DNA of 64,000 nucleotides from Capillidium heterosporum (Eukaryota > Entomophthoromycota > Entomophthoromycetes > Entomophthorales > Capillidiaceae). The stretch spans positions 1,426,001 through 1,490,000 of the forward strand of contig WBMQ01000009.1 of NCBI GenBank assembly GCA_016630905.1, read 5' to 3'. Every line of letters starts with the position of its first letter. Position 1 is the stretch's first letter. Of the stretch, positions 24,807 through 37,041 are shown piece by piece. The notes beneath the pieces are model-generated. The model ran no database searches. It was not told the DNA's origin and worked only from the letters and a program-made list of their open reading frames with translations. A program made the position numbers and the translations under genes.

Positions 24807-25184
24807 TCAAGGGGAAATGTGAATGTTGTTGATAATATTGATGTTCTGTCCGTTGTTGTTCCATCTTCTACAGTAGTCGGGGAATCTTCTGATATATATA
24901 GATCGCGGTGGACAGTAGCCATCAACTGGCTGGTAGCAGGCCCATCCTGTGTTTTCGTAATCATGATAGACCCAGCAGGGTGGACAGTCAAATCCCCTAC
25001 ACCTTCGATACGGTTGATAAGGGGGCTGGAACTCATCAACTACTAAACAGGTATCTCGATCGGGATCAGGACACCTTCGATTTGGGTACTGTTGCTGACT
25101 TTGACCTTGACGTTGTCCATTTATGGTAGGTAGTGTGAAGGTTAGTAGTAGAAGGAGGTTGAGGTATATGTTGATACCGAGCAT
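24807..25184 (-). CDS. Cysteine-rich small secreted protein
   Basis: Single exon, 125 residues. The N-terminus MLGINIYLNLLLLLTFTLP is a clear signal peptide ending near ING/QRQ. The mature part is Gln/Tyr/Pro/Arg-rich and contains eight cysteines spread between RRCPDPDRDTC and DYCRRW, including a CRGFDCPPCW segment, then an Asn/Ile-rich tail. This pattern is that of secreted cysteine-stabilised proteins (effector-like or wall-associated) but no family is recognised. It lies between the two LPMO paralogs. Confidence 0.65.
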   Translation of the reverse strand: MLGINIYLNLLLLLTFTLPTINGQRQGQSQQQYPNRRCPDPDRDTCLVVDEFQPPYQPYRRCRGFDCPPCWVYHDYENTGWACYQPVDGYCPPRSIYIRRFPDYCRRWNNNGQNINIINNIHISP

Positions 25185-25577
25185 ATTAGTTGAATTTGAT
25201 TTCTTGGATGAAGAGTATTTCAGAAAACTTTGGATTAGTTTTTGGGCTGGATATCGAACTATTTATTTTTTTATAATGTCTTGTACTAATAATGTTTTGG
25301 ATGTATATATTTTGGCTACTTCATGTTTTGGACTCATAACTTTGAAGTTGTTGATTTGTCATTTTGTGTAGATCCTAGAATTTTATTATTTAGTGTTTAG
25401 GTAAATTTGGTACAATTTTTATAAAGTCCATCTGCATATTCTTACGCAACATTTTAGATAAATTTATATGGAAAATTGAAATGTTGAGTTTAGAATCTCA
25501 AGTCACCACTAATTATATTTCAGCTATAAAGTTCGACCATTCTTTGCTGTAAGTCAAATTTAGTTGAATAACTTCAT

Positions 25578-25829
25578 TCAATAACATCCATAACGAATAC
25601 TTTTAAACTTATGTTGACTTTGATCTCTATACATTTCTTTGACTACCCACCGCTTCCTACAGCATACTTTGTAAACTTGATTTGCAGTATATCCCTCAGA
25701 ACCTTTTATTCCAACAGCAAGTACATGCAGGGATACAGTATACTTTAAGGAAATGTTGAATGACACATCATTTAACAAGGGTAGGTTGTAGAATATTACT
25801 GCTTTTATCCTTGATGGTTTCTAAAAGTA
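25578..25829 (-). CDS. Possible terminal exon of an unknown protein
   Basis: A minus-strand frame of about 83 codons, preceded by a CTTTTAG acceptor-like sequence and without its own ATG, ends at a TGA at 25578-25580. The product contains SLHVLAVGIKGSEGY, a CC pair and a basic RKRWVVKEMYRDQ segment. It may be the last exon of a small protein whose upstream exons I could not find, or chance. No function assigned. Confidence 0.2.
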
Positions 25830-26731
25830 GGCAGCAGTCGTAAGCAGGCCATACTTCTAGACAAAGCTTGCGTCAATTAAACTACGGTTCAAATGTTTAT
25901 ATTTAAATATGGGTATATATTGTCGACTCAATACTTCGTTTAGCAATATGCTTTCGATGGCCTCCATTCCATCTATTGGATGAAAACCTTGTTCCCATGA
26001 GCCCATATCGTTCCTTCTATACTCCACTTATTCACGGATCATTTTTCAGCTTTCTTCAAACTGGGCTTTGATACAGTGTGAATCATGTACTTAGTGTCAA
26101 AAAGTTTAAATTTTGAATACATATAGCATAAAAATATACACAAGTTCAAGTATTGCTTTTACTTTAAAAAATATATCGGTAGTATTATACATATTTTTAT
26201 ATAATATCTAAAGTTACTTGAAATAGTGTTAATCGATAAAGGAGAGCTTTTAGCTAGCCGGTTAAAAATATTTGGTCAGCCAGGTCACTGCATCGAGTGA
26301 TCGAGCAAAGTGATTTCGGCACAAGGTAAAGATTGCTTACGTTTAAAGTGTGACTATATATCTCGTATACAAGTTTTAAGTGAAAACTCTAGTAGTTAAA
26401 TCGAATAGCAGTTAATTGTACAGCTTTTAAAATCAGTTAGAAGAGATATAGTCGATCATACTTGCTATTTCCTTGTATTTTTATTCCTACAGCCTAACCC
26501 TGATATACCAACAAGTCACCACCGCTATATTTTCAAGCCTACTAAACAAGTCAAAAGACCATTCCACTTGGCTCTATTTATGTAGGGGTAAATCAGACTC
26601 CTTCTCTAGTAAATTTAAGCGGTGCCTTGGAAACCATATGTGTATTCTTTTATCCCCATCAACAGTCCAAAAGCATACAGTATATATAACTAATGCAATA
26701 CCAGCAACTGGTAAGCACTAATTAATAAAAG
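25830..26731. other. Intergenic region upstream of LPMO B
   Basis: No gene supported; frames here are short and lack start codons or motifs. Confidence 0.4.
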
Positions 26732-27428
26732 ATGCAACTTCAATTTACTGTATTAATTTTTTCTTTATGCCACCTCTACCAGAGTCATATGGAAGCATCC
26801 TACCCCTACCCCAGGTATTCAAAATTCTCTCCCTACTACAAGCAAATTGGCATGATAGATTACAGCAACGTAGCACCACTTGGGGACTCGGTAAATTTTC
26901 GCTCATAAATCCAACTTTACTAACACAGCCCGTTAAATTAAACGATAGACCCGATTTGCCAAGCCCTTTCCCTGTAAAGGCTATCCCAAAGGTCCTATCC
27001 AAGCTAGCTACAAAGCAGGTAGCTCAATCCAATTGACTATGGCAGGAGGCGCTATTCACGACGGTGGCCACTGTCAATTTGCCATAAGCTTTGATGAGAA
27101 GAAGTGGGTCGTCTTGAAGGATGTCTTGACTACCTGTATGTTGAACGGATTAAGCTTTGACATACCTATCCCAGCATCAGCTCCCTCTGTCAAGAACGCT
27201 ACTTTGTCGTTCAACTGGATCAACAACGTAGGGAACCGCGAGTGGTATATGAACTGTATCGACATTGAGATCACGGGCGGTCAAGCCGGTGGTAGGATTA
27301 TGGGTCCTCAACTACTGGTTGCTAATTTACCTGGATATGTCGTCTTTCCCCAGTTCAATCAGGGTGGAGACCATAAGGAGAGATTCGGTCCAGAGACCTA
27401 TTATATCTATACCTTGAGTAAAGTTTAA
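26732..27428 (+). CDS. AA11-type lytic polysaccharide monooxygenase, paralog B
   Basis: Exons 26732-26890 and 26949-27428 with a 58-bp intron encode 212 residues. An 18-residue signal peptide precedes His19 (HMEASYPYPRYSKF), the copper-brace histidine; the second lies in IHDGGHCQF. The exon structure is the same as in paralog A: exon 1 is 53 codons in both. Acceptor choice (GATAG before ACCCGATTT) is fixed by frame continuity with KPFPCKGYPKGP. The 5' half differs from paralog A at about one base in five, mostly silently, whereas the last 320 bp are almost identical, indicating gene conversion. Likely secreted and chitin-active by family; substrate not shown by sequence. Confidence 0.85.
27102..27421 (+). 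repeat. Inverted repeat arm B (gene conversion tract)
   Basis: Partner of 18314-18632 in opposite orientation. Similarity begins abruptly at AAGTGGGTCGTC and stops at TTGAGTAA, after which the two flanks are unrelated. Confidence 0.85.
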
Positions 27429-29741
27429 ATATGTTAGATTATATCGATTAGTTTTTATGCTTTTGAGGTAAATTTGTTGTACAATCTTATAAATAGACAG
27501 GTATTTTTTAATAATTTAAGGATACTATTTTACATATGCATTTGATATTTGGACAAGTTGGATGTAAAGCTTCTAAAAGTCGATGGTTAATGATTTGATC
27601 CAGCCTTCATATTATATATAGGAATGATGTGTTATAGTTGAAAGGAAATATGTAATACCGTTTGTTCAAAGGTAGTAAATATTACCTCAACATCTTTGAA
27701 GTTTCTAGCAAATCAATATAGCTTCTAAAATCGGTTTAGTTGAGGTACTAGGTATCCATAATGTAGCTTCGAAAGAGTGCAAAAGCTGCTTGTATGTAAT
27801 GTTGGTCCAACTGGACCAATTAGTCTTCAAAAGTTATGGAATACTTGAAGCGATTAAATATACCTGGTATTTGGACTTATAGACACAAATTGTAATGTGG
27901 GCATGTAATTGATACCGATGGACTGTAGGTACCAGCTTAGTATTTAATAAATGATTTGTCAATATATAGTGAAATAGGAAACTAATCTAGGCAACTGTAT
28001 CATATTTTGTTTGTTTTCAGGTCGATAGATTCCAACAGGGAATGCTGGAATATACCTTTTAGCTTCAACAATTTTATGTAAACAAACTACTATCTATGGA
28101 TGTCTTTCGAAACGCTGATAATAAAAAAATATAGCAAGGTTTAAAATATTAACCCATTATATATCACTAAATAGGTGATTTTTTGCAGGTTATCAAGGGA
28201 TGAAATTCGTTCTATATCACACTTAAAGTATATTTTACTTGGCTCAAGATTGGCCCGTTGATTTTATAGATTTCTAACTGGTTAAACCTCGATATTCTCA
28301 ACCACTTATCAGAACACATCTAGGCAACCCGATCTACTTTAGATTTTCCAGCTACCTTTGTAATAAACCCACTGAGCTCTTTTTTCTTACGCTCCCAAAT
28401 ATCTACTTTTATCATACAAAGGCTTTAACTCAGCATCTATCAGTTCCCTTTAGCTAGGATCTAAGCCCTTGTACTTTATATATATATGTTAGCAACTGCT
28501 ACAAAACTGCATCACGATGCTTAGTTAAAATCTATACACCCCATAAGTATATTGATCGAAACTAACCACATGGTAGTTTTCACAAGTATATTACATAGGA
28601 ATTCAAAATGACGGAGTAGTTTCGGAGCTTCGGTGGCGGCCGATATCAAGCTATAGGGTCCACCAATCCCGTGTGTCTAAAAGGCTTTAAATAGTATAAA
28701 ATGAGATCTGGTACTGACAAATGTTAAAAACAAATGTATATATTGAACCTAGTGGAATTTTAGTATACAGTGCATCTATTGGGTTAAATAAACATCCAAT
28801 TTCGGACATATGGAAACGGATCTATACAAGATTCCTTCAAATAAAGGATTTGGCTACGTGGAAGTTGCAAACACGCTAAGGGGTTCACTTTTGGAATAAT
28901 ATCCAATATTTCTATGCTCCTTATGTAGGATTGAGTCATATTCAAGCTAATAGGTGCTTTCATATCGATTTGTAGTATCAATAGCTTGGCATCAAAGGCT
29001 TTCTAAGGTACCTATACGATTTCAAAACATGATTCTATTTCATAAAAGCCCTAGCAAACTGTATCACATTCGTTAACTTCTTATTTTGTCTATTGCTACC
29101 ATATCTATACAATTAAAAGATTAGATATCTTGAAAGTATAAAACCCATATGTCAACAATAAGCTATCTAATATTGCCTTTATATTGAAAACGTTTATTAT
29201 GAGGGTAATAGGAAGTATAGAGCTTTTAGAGAAGTTTCAAAGATAATTTGGTGGGGAGAAATTTGGATGAGAAAACAGTAACTATCATACAATATGATTG
29301 AATGGATGGAGAACTACAAAAGGTGACTAATGCTTTCAGATATCCTCCAAAGATAAACATTTGAAAAAGGAACTTTGCAGCCAATGGCAGATCTTATAAG
29401 GCCACTTTGGTTGGAAAAGTTGACTTGGCGATGGCTAAAAGTGGTGAGAAAGCAAGAATGAGGCGATAAATTAGTAGATTGCATAATGGCTTGAATGATA
29501 AAGAGCTATAAAAACAAAGCTTTATCAATGGCAAAAGTTATCTCTTCCTACTCTGTATGAGAAAACAGTTTAAAACCCGGATAAGCCTTATATTGTTGGT
29601 CACTCAAGCAGCTAAATCGATCTGGTTCAGTTAATCTACTCCCTCATCCTCAACCACTATACATTTCAACCATTTCTTTTTATTGGGGACCAACTTTAAG
29701 CGCTACAGCCTTTAATTCAACCTACCCAGTAAACAACTCCT
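27429..29741. other. Intergenic region, 2.3 kb
   Basis: No supported gene. A 65-codon minus frame at 28784-28981 starts at TTG only and shows no motif. Confidence 0.4.
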
Positions 29742-31251
29742 ATGCGATCTCCAAGTTCAAAGAATATACCACCCATAGAAAACCCGGACAACAATTGGCT
29801 TGTACTCAAGTTCGGCGGTACGAGCATCGGTAAGTTCCTTCCTAAGCTGACAAAGGAGGTCATCTACGAAGCCACCATAAAAAATCGAGTCGCCGTCGTT
29901 TGTTCAGCAAGAAGTACCGACATAAAAGCTAAAGGCACTACTAGCAGGTAAATATAACTCAAATACCAAAGTTAAAATAGTTTTAGGCTTCTACAGGCGT
30001 CGGATTCGATTTTGACTCAAGAGAACAGCTATACCGCTATAATGGCTGATATCTTAGCCGACCATATAGAGGCGGCAACCAACTTTATAAAAGACCCTTT
30101 ACGCCTCGAAGTTTTAACTAAAAAGCTGCAAGACGAATGTGCAATCATGGAAAACTTTTTGAACGCCCTTTCTGTCATCAAAGAAGTTTCTACCAAATCC
30201 AAAGACATTATCATCGGCTTTGGGGAAAAGCTTAGTTGTTACCTAGTAGCAGCTTGCCTCTGCGATATAGGTGTTGACGCCGAAGTCGTAGACTTGAGCA
30301 ATGTCATTACCACCAACTTTCCCCAGACCAAGCGCCTCGAACAATCTTTCTACGACTATTTGTCCAAGCAGTTTGCTACCGCTGTAAATAACTGTAAAGC
30401 CACCGTTCCCGTCATCACCTGGTTTCTTTGGCCCTGTACCCGGAGGACTTCTCAACAGTATTGGCCGTGGTTACACCGACTTGGCGGCCGCTCTTGTCGC
30501 CGTCGGCATACAAGCCGATGAACTACAGATATGGAAGGAGGTCGATGGTATTTTTACCGCCGATCCCCGTAAGGTTGCTTCAGCACGCCTGCTACCTAGC
30601 ATCAGCCCTGAAGAAGCAGCTGAACTTACCTACTACGGTTCTGAAGTTATCCACCCTTTCACTATGGAGCAGGTCATGCGTGCCCAAATTCCCATCCGTA
30701 TCAAGAATGTTCAGAACCCTAAAGGTCAAGGCTCTGTTATCCTACCTAATGATGCAGGGGATTGTAGTGCTACCGATCCTGTTACCAATTCCCATTCTAA
30801 GCTACGGCACCCCACCGCCGTCACTATCAAAGACAACATCGCCATCCTCAATGTCCACTCTAACCGCAAATCAGTTTCACACGACTTTTTGGCTACTCTA
30901 TTCTCTATCCTCGACCGTCACGACGTTGTCGTCGACCTTATATCGACTAGTGAAGTTCATGTCTCTATGGCCATCAACCAACAAGTCGACCTGACTCCAG
31001 TCTTGGAAGAGTTGAAAATCTTTGGTGATGTGCAGTACCGCGTCGGTATGTGCATATTGAGTTTAGTTGGGCGTCAGATGCGTAACATGGTTGGTGTAGC
31101 CGCCCAGATGTTTAGTACTTTGGCTGAAGCCAGCATCAATATCGAGATGATATCGCAAGGTAGTTCGGAAATTAATATCTCGTGTGTCATTGCTGAGAAT
31201 CATGGCTTAGCTGCCCTTAACGCTATCCACCGTGATCTATTGGAGTGGTAG
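29742..31251 (+). CDS. HOM3: Aspartokinase (one-base frameshift)
   Basis: Phosphorylates aspartate, the first step to threonine, methionine and isoleucine. Exons 29742-29947 and 29987-31251, 39-bp intron. The N-terminal kinase domain starts with KFGGTS at residues 23-28; then GFGEKLS, the GRGYTDL and DGIFTADPR segments are present; the C-terminus holds two ACT domains (HSNRKSVSHDFLATLF; ASINIEMISQGSSEINIS), where fungal enzymes are threonine-inhibited. The frame breaks inside the universally conserved VPVITGFFGPVPGG: an extra T at 30420 turns it into VPVITWFLW with a stop downstream. Ignoring that base gives 489 residues, the normal length. Everything else looks under strong selection, so an assembly error or recoding is as likely as a null allele. 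Confidence 0.93.
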
Positions 31252-32041
31252 GATGGTTGAGGCGGATTTTACCATCCTTAACAACTCTTTTTCTTTTCTT
31301 TTCTTTGTCTGGACTTATAATAAACATTTTTCTAAAATAACTTTGTATGGCTATATATATTTTACTGAAAAACTGTGCATACGTATTTATAATTTTTATA
31401 CTCTAATATAAACACTTCAAATGAGGATACTATAAAGTGTATCATGAAGACGCCTTTTAAGGATTTAAACGGGACAAGATAGTGAAAATTACAGCCTCCT
31501 TATACTTACGTATGCCTTGTAAATTTTCATCCGGTTTACTGCAGGGATGCTATCCTCAACCTTTATTTGAGCTATACTAGTGGCTAGAATCGCTATATTT
31601 TCGATATTATTACTTGATAGACTTGTTTAAATCGTATATATCGCCTCATAACCCTCATCGTTATATATGCTCAACTAAACACATGGACTATAGGGTATAT
31701 ATGCTCAGGCTCATCCTCTTACTTTACCATGAGCCTGCTATACTTTTAACTTTCAGCACTCCTACAACACCCAATGAAATAAGCTTATTCTATGAAACCG
31801 AAAACAACAAGGACTTGAAAACCTCAACCCTAAAGTTTAAGTTAAATTAATGGAATAGTTTGCTATTCAATTCAACTCCCATCCACCATCTCAACTATCT
31901 TGAGACTATTTATAAGTTGGTGTAACGACATTGAAGGTTGTGCAGAAAGTGTTTCCTTTACTTTAAATAATCTAATATACGAGGTATCGACCCAACTCAA
32001 GCTGAACGACAGTTACTTCTTTCAACTTCCAAAAATATAAG
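31252..32041. other. Intergenic region
   Basis: No supported gene. A TTG-initiated 78-codon frame at 31614-31850 shows a hydrophobic LRLILLLY patch but no family; regarded as chance. Confidence 0.4.
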
Positions 32042-33441
32042 ATGAAGGGTATCAATAGGTAAAATTTATATTCAAGCTTTATTTTTAGTGGATTTATATG
32101 TGGAAATTTTATTAAATTGCATGGTAGCCTGCTGAATTTGAATACGCCTATATTTCACATGCTCGAAAATTATGAAAAGTTTATCTTGACGAACGTCGAC
32201 CAGGTAAATGCAATTGAGTCGGGGTTGCGAACTTTAACCTATATCTTGCCAGGTAATTATAAACTTTATTGGTTATTGAAAATGTTTTAGGTAGGTTCAA
32301 CGATGCTGACTTGGCTTCCGAAGCATGTAACTTATTTTATTTTGTCAAGTTTTAATATTGAGGTAGTGTTTACTTTGTTAAATTTGGTCGGCCTATTGCA
32401 CGATAAGATTTTGTTAAAATTGGACAGCAAGAAGACAGTCCCAACCAGTTTGGCCAATCGTTTCAAGAAGTCTATGTTGACCAGCAGCTTGGCCTACAAC
32501 CGGTGCGCCTATTTTTTAAGTGTTATTGAGTACGGTCAAGTTCTCATTGAGATGATGGTTATCAAGTCAACTAAGAAGTTCAACAAGTGGAAGTTAATTG
32601 GACTTATCGAGTTTATCAAGTAATATTTTAGATATTTCAGATACTAATTTGACAGAGTTCTGCTCAAGTTAGCTTTATTTAAACTCTCTAAGCAAAGATG
32701 CATAATTACTCCCGTCCATCCAGAACGGGAACATGAGGTGGTCAATCCGGCTGAAGCTTCTAAAGCTAATGCCAACATGTGGCATGGCAGTCGTACTGGT
32801 TTGACTTATCCTAAACTGAATTCCATCGTCGTTGGTAAGGATTCCAACCGGAACATCGACGCCTTTTTGACGACTCAAGTTATGGACCCTAACTTGGCGG
32901 TATCTCCAAGTAAACTTTTGTCCCAGTTCACCGGCCTTACCGCTGTGTCGGAGCTTTTGTATATATTGAGACCCCTCGTCTACGGTACCTATTACACCTT
33001 TAGTTTAATATTAGCTGATTCCCTACACCAGTTCTGGCCATACGCAAGTACGGTACCAAATCGTGGAAACCGTGGATCCTATCCTTGGCTACTGACCTCA
33101 GCAGCATGTACCTGAACAAGTTGAGTGTGCCCAGGCCTACCGACCTTGAGAAGGCCGAAATCTACAAGCGTAAGCAGCTCTTGGTGTATTATTTATTGAA
33201 ACACCCTATGTTCGACGCCTTTACTAGGTAACAACCATTGGTGATTTTTCTGTTTAATTTATATGTACATTTTGTAGGCCACTCCTGCAACGTGTCGGTA
33301 TGGGGTGTAAGGATAAGTTCCTTATTGGATTCTTCGCCACCATGGTGCTGGACTACCTGCCCCTCTTTGACAAGTTCTACTTCTATTGTAAGTAAATTTA
33401 GATATCAACTACTAACTATTTGTTTAGCATCGGCATCCTGA
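32042..33441 (+). CDS. PEX16: Peroxin-16
   Basis: Peroxisomal membrane biogenesis factor that recruits PEX3 and membrane proteins at the ER or peroxisome. Eight exons (32042-32058, 32089-32252, 32291-32326, 32367-32619, 32656-32984, 33032-33227, 33278-33387, 33428-33441) give 372 residues. Family landmarks: IESGLRTLTYILPGRF, DADLASEALFTLLNLVGLLHDKI (restored by splicing a 40-bp intron), LIEMMV, then TAVSELLYILRPLVYVLAIRKYG, SWKPWILSL, YYLLKHPMFDAFT and the terminal DKFYFYSSAS. Introns are 30-50 bp. Several internal joins are decided by the peroxin motifs. PEX16 is missing from budding yeast but present in filamentous fungi and animals. The first small exon (17 nt) is the least certain part. 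Confidence 0.92.
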
Positions 33442-35347
33442 GCATTGTAATTAATGGAGTGCTGGAAAGGATAGGTCCAATAAATTTATATTGCCACTAT
33501 GCTGTTGTTGGTAGTTTGTAAAATATTTATAAAAAGATAACGTGATGTTGAAATAAAGGCTATACAAACTTAGGCCTCGATCCAGTACTAACCACGTTTT
33601 TAAACGTTGCATCTGTTCGTATTGGATTCTATTAGTCAAACCAAATAGGGAGGATATATAAAAGGCTATTGAGATTACCACTTTAAATCCCTCTTGAATA
33701 TAACCTTTACATTTGGAAAGTTCTTTGTAAAAGTTAATTGATTATATATATGTAACCATTAGCGTTATACAAAAACTGTTTTAATGATATATGTATTAGA
33801 CTGAGAATACGTCAAGTATATTTATCATTTATTAATGAGTAGTTAAAGCTATACCATTAATTTTTTAGATTAGTTGTAAAAGTACAATGTGCCTTTTTAA
33901 GAACCTATTCAAATTGACATATTCCTCAGTGCTACAAACTAAGGCAAACTTTCACATCTCTATTTCATACACCAATTTTTTGAAATTCAACGAGCAAATA
34001 TACCTTCACCATTGAAAATATTCAACACTAAAGGTGGTAGTATAGAGAACTTTGAACTGCTGGCTTACAAATTGAAGTTGATGCACCTAACTTTACTTGT
34101 TCAGGTGTCTATTACTACCCTAAGTGGAGGTAGAATGACCGCTATGGTAAGGAACCATGAATTGAGGAGTACTAAACCGTAAGAATAGCTTGAGGGTAAA
34201 TGGACTGAGAATTTATCACACTTTCCCTCTCTATTAAATTTTACAATGGGTTTTCAATAGTATTAGGAGGATTGAAGTTGAAATAAAAAGGGTTCGATTC
34301 CCAGTTTATATGTGAATATAGGAAGCGTTTGGTGGAAATAGTTTTCATTGATAGGTATCGCCTTCTTTTAAACACATCTATCAGCTACTTTTGGCAACTA
34401 GTATTGTGAAACCTATAGTTAATCAGATGCTTTGATGAAGTAGTTGGAAATATCAATATCAAAAGTACTACAGCTCTATATGGAATTTTGAAGGTGCTTG
34501 GGTAAATGGACAAAGGTTCTTTTAAAGTTTGTGGTAAATTAATTAGACGAGTATATTAATTTGAGACATCATTTACAAACATAAATTAAATTTGTTTAGG
34601 CCCTACTTTGTCAGGACTCATATATTTAAATGAAGTGCTATTGTTGGTGTAAGGACACCGCTATGCCATCAATATATATAGCTGAATGATTCAACTTTGA
34701 TATTCAAATACTACTGATAATGATATAAATTTTTTCGAAAGGTATCTTGAAAGAGATATGATCGAAACTTATAGTCGAAGGGATAAGAAGGTTCGGCAAG
34801 TACCTTTGAAAATGTATATTCGATGGGACTCTTTTATAATGTTTGAACGTATCGAAGTTTAAGCTTAAAGTTCCTACACTTTATTTAGTTTATAGATTGA
34901 TTGAAATGGACTACAGCTCTTAAGTCATAGTTTAGGAAACTGTATAGCGAAATTTCAACTTTGGAAATTGAAGCCTTGATTCTGCCGTGAAAATTATACA
35001 AAATTGGCATAGTTGATATTTTGGATTGATGGGAAATAGGATGAGATATATGGCTCGATCGGATAGTCCGCTTTTGACTGGGTGATGTAAATACTGGTAG
35101 ACTGAAGAGAAGATGGTGGAATTCGATAGCAAAAGACTACCAACAATTGTAAACTAGGCAACCTACCAAAAGCTTGTCATACTTTATGGTTAATGTATTG
35201 AAGTGTCTAGGTTAGTTTTCACTTTTCTATCCTTAAAAATACACTAGATCCATAAATGAAAGGCACGTGAGCTACAACTTGAACTTTATTAAAAACCTGC
35301 TGATGGAGAAAGAGAAAAGATAACTTGGAAATCTAGGTGAAGGGGTG
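33442..35347. other. Intergenic region, 1.9 kb
   Basis: No supported gene. From about 34021 a frame of roughly 60 codons without start (including LLAYKLKLMHLTLLVQVS) may be a relic; nothing recognisable. Confidence 0.4.
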
Positions 35348-37041
35348 TCAGGAGCATAAGTTGGCTATGGAGAATATATCGTTCCCTTCCTCGCGAACCT
35401 CCTTATTGGTAGAAGATGCAGATTGGTAAGAGTGGTGTCGATCAGTGACTTTGTTCAGGCTTTCGTGACGAATGACTTGCACTTCGTGGTGAGTCTGAAG
35501 TTGGGATGGTAGTTGAAGCTGCGGTTGAGGTTGAACTTGAGGTTGTAGAAGAGGCTGAGCTTGAGTTTGAGATTGGGATGATGGTAGAGCTATATTGTCG
35601 GTACTACGACTTTCCACCTCTAATTTGTTAATTTCGTGGTTAGGTGCAATTTGGACGGGACTCTTGCCTCTCACTTCCAATTTGATACTCTCATTACTAA
35701 GTATACCTTGGACTGCCGGTCGGATGCTTTCATTCAAGCTATTCTCGGTGAAGACGAATTCATTCGACTTCTTGTGCAACTTATATCGTACCCAACTGGG
35801 TTGAGAGGTTTGTCGAGTAACTTTGCTTGGATTCCCATGTTGGGGGCAGGAGCGTGGGCTCGGATTGGAGTTTGGATTTAGGTTTATACTTGACAACTCG
35901 GGGCTCGCCACTTTGTCGGCCAACGTCCTACTTCGCTTGAGGTTGGAATCAGGCAAAGGTTGATAGGGAAGATATATGTGCTTCTTGTGAACGCTAAAGT
36001 CGTTGGGTAGATTGGTATCTTGGAAAGGTGGTAATATGCCTTGGTTGTTGAGCACTTTGGTGTCGGATGGTAAGGATAGAATACTTGGGTTGGCGAGTAC
36101 TTTGGTGTCAGGTAGTGGTGATGATACACTGCGACTGTGAGGTACCAAGTTGTTGGATGTTGGAGGTAATGAGGTGTGAATGGTAGGTATCATGCTTTCT
36201 CGGAATGGAGGTAAGCTAGGGCCGTTGGTAGGTAGCTTCATGTTTTGGAGTGGCGGTAAAATAGATCCGCCATTGCCCATCCTATTTTCTCGAAATGGAG
36301 GTAGACTAGGACCATTGTTGAGTGGCCTGGTGCCTTGAGATGGTGGTACCATATTCCGACCACTGTGTACCCTTTGGTTGAAACCGTTGGGTTGTGGAGG
36401 GATAGATGCCGAAATGATCTTCTTGATAAGTAGATCAACTAAGATCTGTGGTGAGGGTTCAGGCTCGGAGGAGTGGTCCTTCGAACCATTGGAGATGACA
36501 ACTTTGGAAAAGTAATCGTCCAATCTTTCGTAAGAGATGAAGTTCTCCTTCCCCTCATACCGACCCGACTTCTTGATGATCTGATTCAGCAGTTCGGGAC
36601 GGTTCTTTTGAAAGTAGGGGTTGATGCAGACCATCATTTGGGGGAACTCGGTCGATCGATTCTCGTACCGGTAGCAGTCGAATCGGTGAACCTATTGTGC
36701 GTTAGTGCTTATAGATAAAGAAGTAGCTACATTCAACTGCCGAATAAAGGTATCAAACTTGGGTCTCGAGTAATAATCGATGAGGATTCGGTTTACAAAT
36801 TTGTTGGGATCGAGGATGACTATGGCTGTGCCCTCCCCATCCCAAGTCACTATCCCCTCACTCGCTCGTGATTGAAGCATGCTATTGAAAAGTTAATACA
36901 TCGGGTGGGGTAGATGGTTACCTGATCAGCTTTTCGATAAAGCTATACTTTACCGAGAACAGAGTTACGCCGTTTCTGAAGCCAGGCAGGTGTAAAATCA
37001 GTACACATTACAAAAAAGTGAAGCTACCTCGATGCGTCCAT
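35348..37041 (-). CDS. HSF-type DNA-binding protein
   Basis: Four exons (37028-37041, 36922-36975, 36731-36881, 35348-36691; introns 52, 40 and 39 bp) encode 520 residues. Residues about 8-112 form a heat-shock-factor type winged helix: FIEKLISML, GIVTWDGEGTAIVILD, the recognition-helix region FDTFIRQLN, then CINPYFQKNRPELLNQIIKK. The rest is low complexity: eight 15-residue Pro-rich repeats followed by a Gln/Pro-rich stretch near the C-terminus. The usual hydrophobic heptad trimerisation region of HSF1 is not obvious, so this is an HSF-domain regulator, not necessarily the heat shock factor itself; SKN7-type receiver domain is absent. The first coding exon is only 14 nt; its ATG is inferred from frame. 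Confidence 0.85.
36005..36364 (-). repeat. Coding minisatellite, 8 units of 45 bp
   Basis: Within the HSF-type gene, eight consecutive 15-residue units, e.g. NNGPSLPPFRENRMG, NGGSILPPLQNMKLP, TNGPSLPPFRESMIP, then more diverged units ending NNQGILPPFQDTNLP. Register is kept exactly with no gaps. Confidence 0.85.

Noticed and set aside
28784-28981. 65-codon minus-strand frame
   Set aside because: Begins only at TTG; no homology or signal features.
34285-34300. B-box-like GGGTTCGATTCCC resembling a tRNA T arm
   Set aside because: No acceptor stem, D arm or A box upstream at tRNA distance; stem only three pairs.
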